DNA of 24,703 nt from the NCBI GenBank assembly GCA_049596815.1, contig JBMYLY010000019.1, forward strand, positions 1-24,703. The letters are read 5' to 3'. The DNA is from UBA724 sp049596815 (GTDB lineage Bacteria; Bacteroidota; Bacteroidia; Flavobacteriales; Flavobacteriaceae). Positions 23,038-24,703 of the stretch are shown here, piece by piece; positions within the stretch are counted from its first letter, which is position 1, and the number at the start of each line of letters is the position of its first letter. The translations under genes were made by a program, and so were the position numbers. The notes under the pieces were generated by a model. The model saw only the letters and a program-made list of their open reading frames with translations. It was not told the origin of the DNA and searched no databases.

Positions 23038-23865
23038 TACCTTGCTCCAGATTCCCTTCCAACGCATACGCCTGATAAACACCCCCTGTTGTTTGTCGAC
23101 TAAAAAAGGAAGCCGATTTGATTGGACCTTGAAGTAGGCTCTATGAGCCTGATACCAAGTTTTCAGACCAAAACCCTGTTGTTTGAAGACTGCCAACATC
23201 GTGATCCAATAACCATAGCGCATGGCGTAAAAAGTTTCTACATGTTTGGGCAAAGCATAGGCACTACCCGTAGGTCTAAGGTGTTTTACTTTGAGGGTGG
23301 GGTCTGTGGCGGTTTTCCAGCCGTGGTATTGGGCCAATAACACATCGAGTGTATCCCAACCCAAGGCTTCTTTAAGACCCCCCATTTGATCCAAACAAAC
23401 TTTTCTGTATGCCTTAATGGGCCCGCGAATGTGATTGGTATTAGAAATGGTTTCATCTACCCAATTTTGTTGCGCACCCATCACTTGAAGCACACCACCA
23501 AACATCCCGATTTTAGGATTTAATTCGAATTGTGTTTCCAGCCGTGCTAGGTAGACAGTAGGGAATACAAGATCTGCATCGAACTTACAGACAATGTCAC
23601 AATCAGAAACATATGCCAACCCTTGTTTCCAAGCCCGAATGACTTTGGCACCCGGGAGGTGCTGATCTGAAGAGTGTACTGAAATTGTGTGTATCCAGTC
23701 GTGTTTATCTACGTATGAATGTATAATCTCTGGAGTGTCATCTGTTGAATGGTCATCTACTACACATAGCACATCGGGTAATCGGGTTTGAGCGACCAAA
23801 GAATCCAATGTTTGCTGGATAAAAGCAGCCTCGTTGTGCGCAGGAATGACAATGCCGATTTTCAT
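23023..23865 (-). CDS. Glycosyltransferase family 2 protein
   Basis: A 280-residue GT-A fold enzyme. It starts MKIGIVIPAHNEAAFIQQTL, followed by the nucleotide-binding VDDHSTDDT (36-44), then KFDADLVF (94-101) with the DxD-like D96 and D98, and GWDTLD (169-174) in the acceptor region. No membrane anchor is seen. It is likely to transfer a sugar to a cell-surface glycan or lipid; donor and acceptor are unknown. It lies 7 bases downstream of the methyltransferase-like gene, suggesting they modify the same glycan. Confidence 0.9.
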   Translation of the reverse strand: MKIGIVIPAHNEAAFIQQTLDSLVAQTRLPDVLCVVDDHSTDDTPEIIHSYVDKHDWIHTISVHSSDQHLPGAKVIRAWKQGLAYVSDCDIVCKFDADLVFPTVYLARLETQFELNPKIGMFGGVLQVMGAQQNWVDETISNTNHIRGPIKAYRKVCLDQMGGLKEALGWDTLDVLLAQYHGWKTATDPTLKVKHLRPTGSAYALPKHVETFYAMRYGYWITMLAVFKQQGFGLKTWYQAHRAYFKVQSNRLPFLVDKQQGVFIRRMRWKGIWSKVLSSS

Positions 23866-23872
23866 AAACTAC

Positions 23873-24397
23873 CTAAGAAATTCTCTCCGCATATACGATG
23901 TAATAACGAGGTGTAAACCACCGCAACAAAGGACGAATGCCGAGCTTGAATGGGCCCGGGTGGGTCCATTTTTCTCTCGCTAAAATGCGCCATCCCGCTT
24001 TTTCCAACAACCAATCGAACTGCCAGGACTCAAATTCATGATAATGACGGTCTCTAGGATCGGTCTTACTTCTGTAGGCAGGTGCAAACCACAATTTGAG
24101 TGGAATACTGGCTATCAATTTTTGAGCATGTATAGCTTTTAATATGGGATAAGGAGAAACCAAATGTTCTAATATTTCAAAGGCGGTTACCACCTCATAT
24201 GTGGGTTTTTGAACTGCTGAGAAATCCGTATCCAAATCTTCCCCGCCCGTATTATGAACCTCATGCCCCAAATTCTTAAGCTTCAAAGCCAATGGATTGG
24301 GCACACCCAAGTCGAGTATGACTGAGGAGCCCGTCAAATGCTGTTCAACAAACTCAAGGGTTCTTTTGTACCGTTTTGTAGGTGTGTATCTATACAT
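23873..24397 (-). CDS. Methyltransferase-like protein (class I SAM fold)
   Basis: A 174-residue protein. VILDLGVPNPLALKLKNLGHEV (about 26-47) has the position and flanks of SAM motif I, but the glycine-rich loop reads LGVPNP rather than GxGxG. FEILEHLVSP (about 93-102) is the usual second landmark of type 11/12 methyltransferases, and SIPLKLWF follows where the core strand is expected. Activity is therefore plausible but unproven, and the altered loop could mean a weakened site. It begins 2 bases after the DUF4293 stop and precedes the glycosyltransferase by 7. Confidence 0.75.
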   Translation of the reverse strand: MYRYTPTKRYKRTLEFVEQHLTGSSVILDLGVPNPLALKLKNLGHEVHNTGGEDLDTDFSAVQKPTYEVVTAFEILEHLVSPYPILKAIHAQKLIASIPLKLWFAPAYRSKTDPRDRHYHEFESWQFDWLLEKAGWRILAREKWTHPGPFKLGIRPLLRWFTPRYYIVYAERIS

Positions 24398-24399
24398 AG

Positions 24400-24703
24400 C
24401 TATCTGATACGATCCGCAGCGCGTACCAAGTCTTCATCCCGTTTGATGGCTTTGTTGGCCAGAACCAATAAAACTATGTTCAATAGATAGATCAACATCG
24501 GCATCATTTGAGAAGATGCGGTTGCTTCTAGCTTGACATAACCCACCGCATGAACAGCCCACACAAGCAGCGTAGCCAATATCAACAAGCGATTCAAGAC
24601 AAACTGCAACTGACGTTTTTTAAACAAGAAAACAACCAATGTAGGGACTGTTGTCAACAGAACCAAAATGACAAGCATTAAAAAATGTTGGCTAAAAAGC
24701 ACT
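24400..24703 (-). CDS. DUF4293 membrane protein, N-terminus beyond window
   Basis: At least 100 residues, open to the window edge. Three hydrophobic segments (about 6-27, 35-55, 68-84 of the visible part) are followed by the tail LANKAIKRDEDLVRAADRIR, which matches the conserved end of the Bacteroidota family DUF4293 as I recall it. Complete members are about 130-150 residues with four helices, so the start probably lies outside; a GTG at 24702 is unlikely to be the true start. Function unknown. It leads the methyltransferase-glycosyltransferase run. Confidence 0.75.
   Translation of the reverse strand, partial: VLFSQHFLMLVILVLLTTVPTLVVFLFKKRQLQFVLNRLLILATLLVWAVHAVGYVKLEATASSQMMPMLIYLLNIVLLVLANKAIKRDEDLVRAADRIR

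Noticed and set aside
1..24703. CRISPR arrays, insertion sequences, prophage genes, toxin-antitoxin pairs
   Set aside because: I looked for repeated spacers, transposase motifs and small paired genes on both strands and saw none.

Overview
The window reads as chromosomal core DNA from a bacterium of the phylum Bacteroidota, most likely a flavobacterium-like lineage (class Flavobacteriia). The grounds are family content (fused ResB-type cytochrome c assembly protein, SurA pair beside guaB, BshB1 of bacillithiol synthesis, DUF4293, folP-cdaA pairing, DUF1599-permease-tpiA-prmA-clpS cluster), absence of Shine-Dalgarno-like sites, and several good matches to the Bacteroidota promoter pattern TTTG-N19-21-TAnnTTTG. 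I see no insertion sequence, prophage, CRISPR array or plasmid function, and no region of foreign base composition. Genus-level identity cannot be read from this.

Layout. Positions 1-7081 (minus strand): guaB, a SurA-like lipoprotein, surA, aconitase and the N-terminal half of a CcsBA-type cytochrome c assembly protein, mostly spaced by a few bases. Positions 7122-9277 (minus): a three-gene envelope module of porin, FMN-binding (flavinylation motif) protein and a 4-TM protein, behind a clear promoter flanked by repeated AT-rich sequences. Positions 9364-12714: a minus-strand HMG-CoA lyase divergent from a plus-strand run of DUF3050 protein, secreted M28 peptidase and SOUL protein. Positions 12756-14682 (minus): a small membrane protein, tRNA-His with its own promoter and terminator, bshB1 and a secreted glutathione-peroxidase-like protein. 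Positions 14738-18226 (minus): a tight operon of DUF1599 protein, an oligopeptide-type ABC permease without partners, tpiA, prmA and clpS. Divergent from it, folP and cdaA (18294-19969, plus). Positions 19966-22483 (minus): truA and an ABC exporter. A plus-strand metallophosphoesterase (22543-23037) converges on a minus-strand tail of DUF4293 protein, methyltransferase-like protein and family 2 glycosyltransferase.

Functionally this is mostly housekeeping: nucleotide synthesis (guaB), TCA cycle (aconitase), glycolysis (tpiA), folate (folP), c-di-AMP signalling (cdaA), ribosome and tRNA modification (prmA, truA), proteolysis (clpS) and outer-membrane protein folding (surA). The parts least explained by known biology are the porin/flavoprotein/4-TM module, the DUF3050 protein (possible metal oxidase of the haem-oxygenase-like fold), the duplicated DUF1599 protein and the solitary permease. 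I did not find a convincing wholly new system; the envelope flavoprotein module is the best candidate. Intergenic stretches are all under 300 bases.
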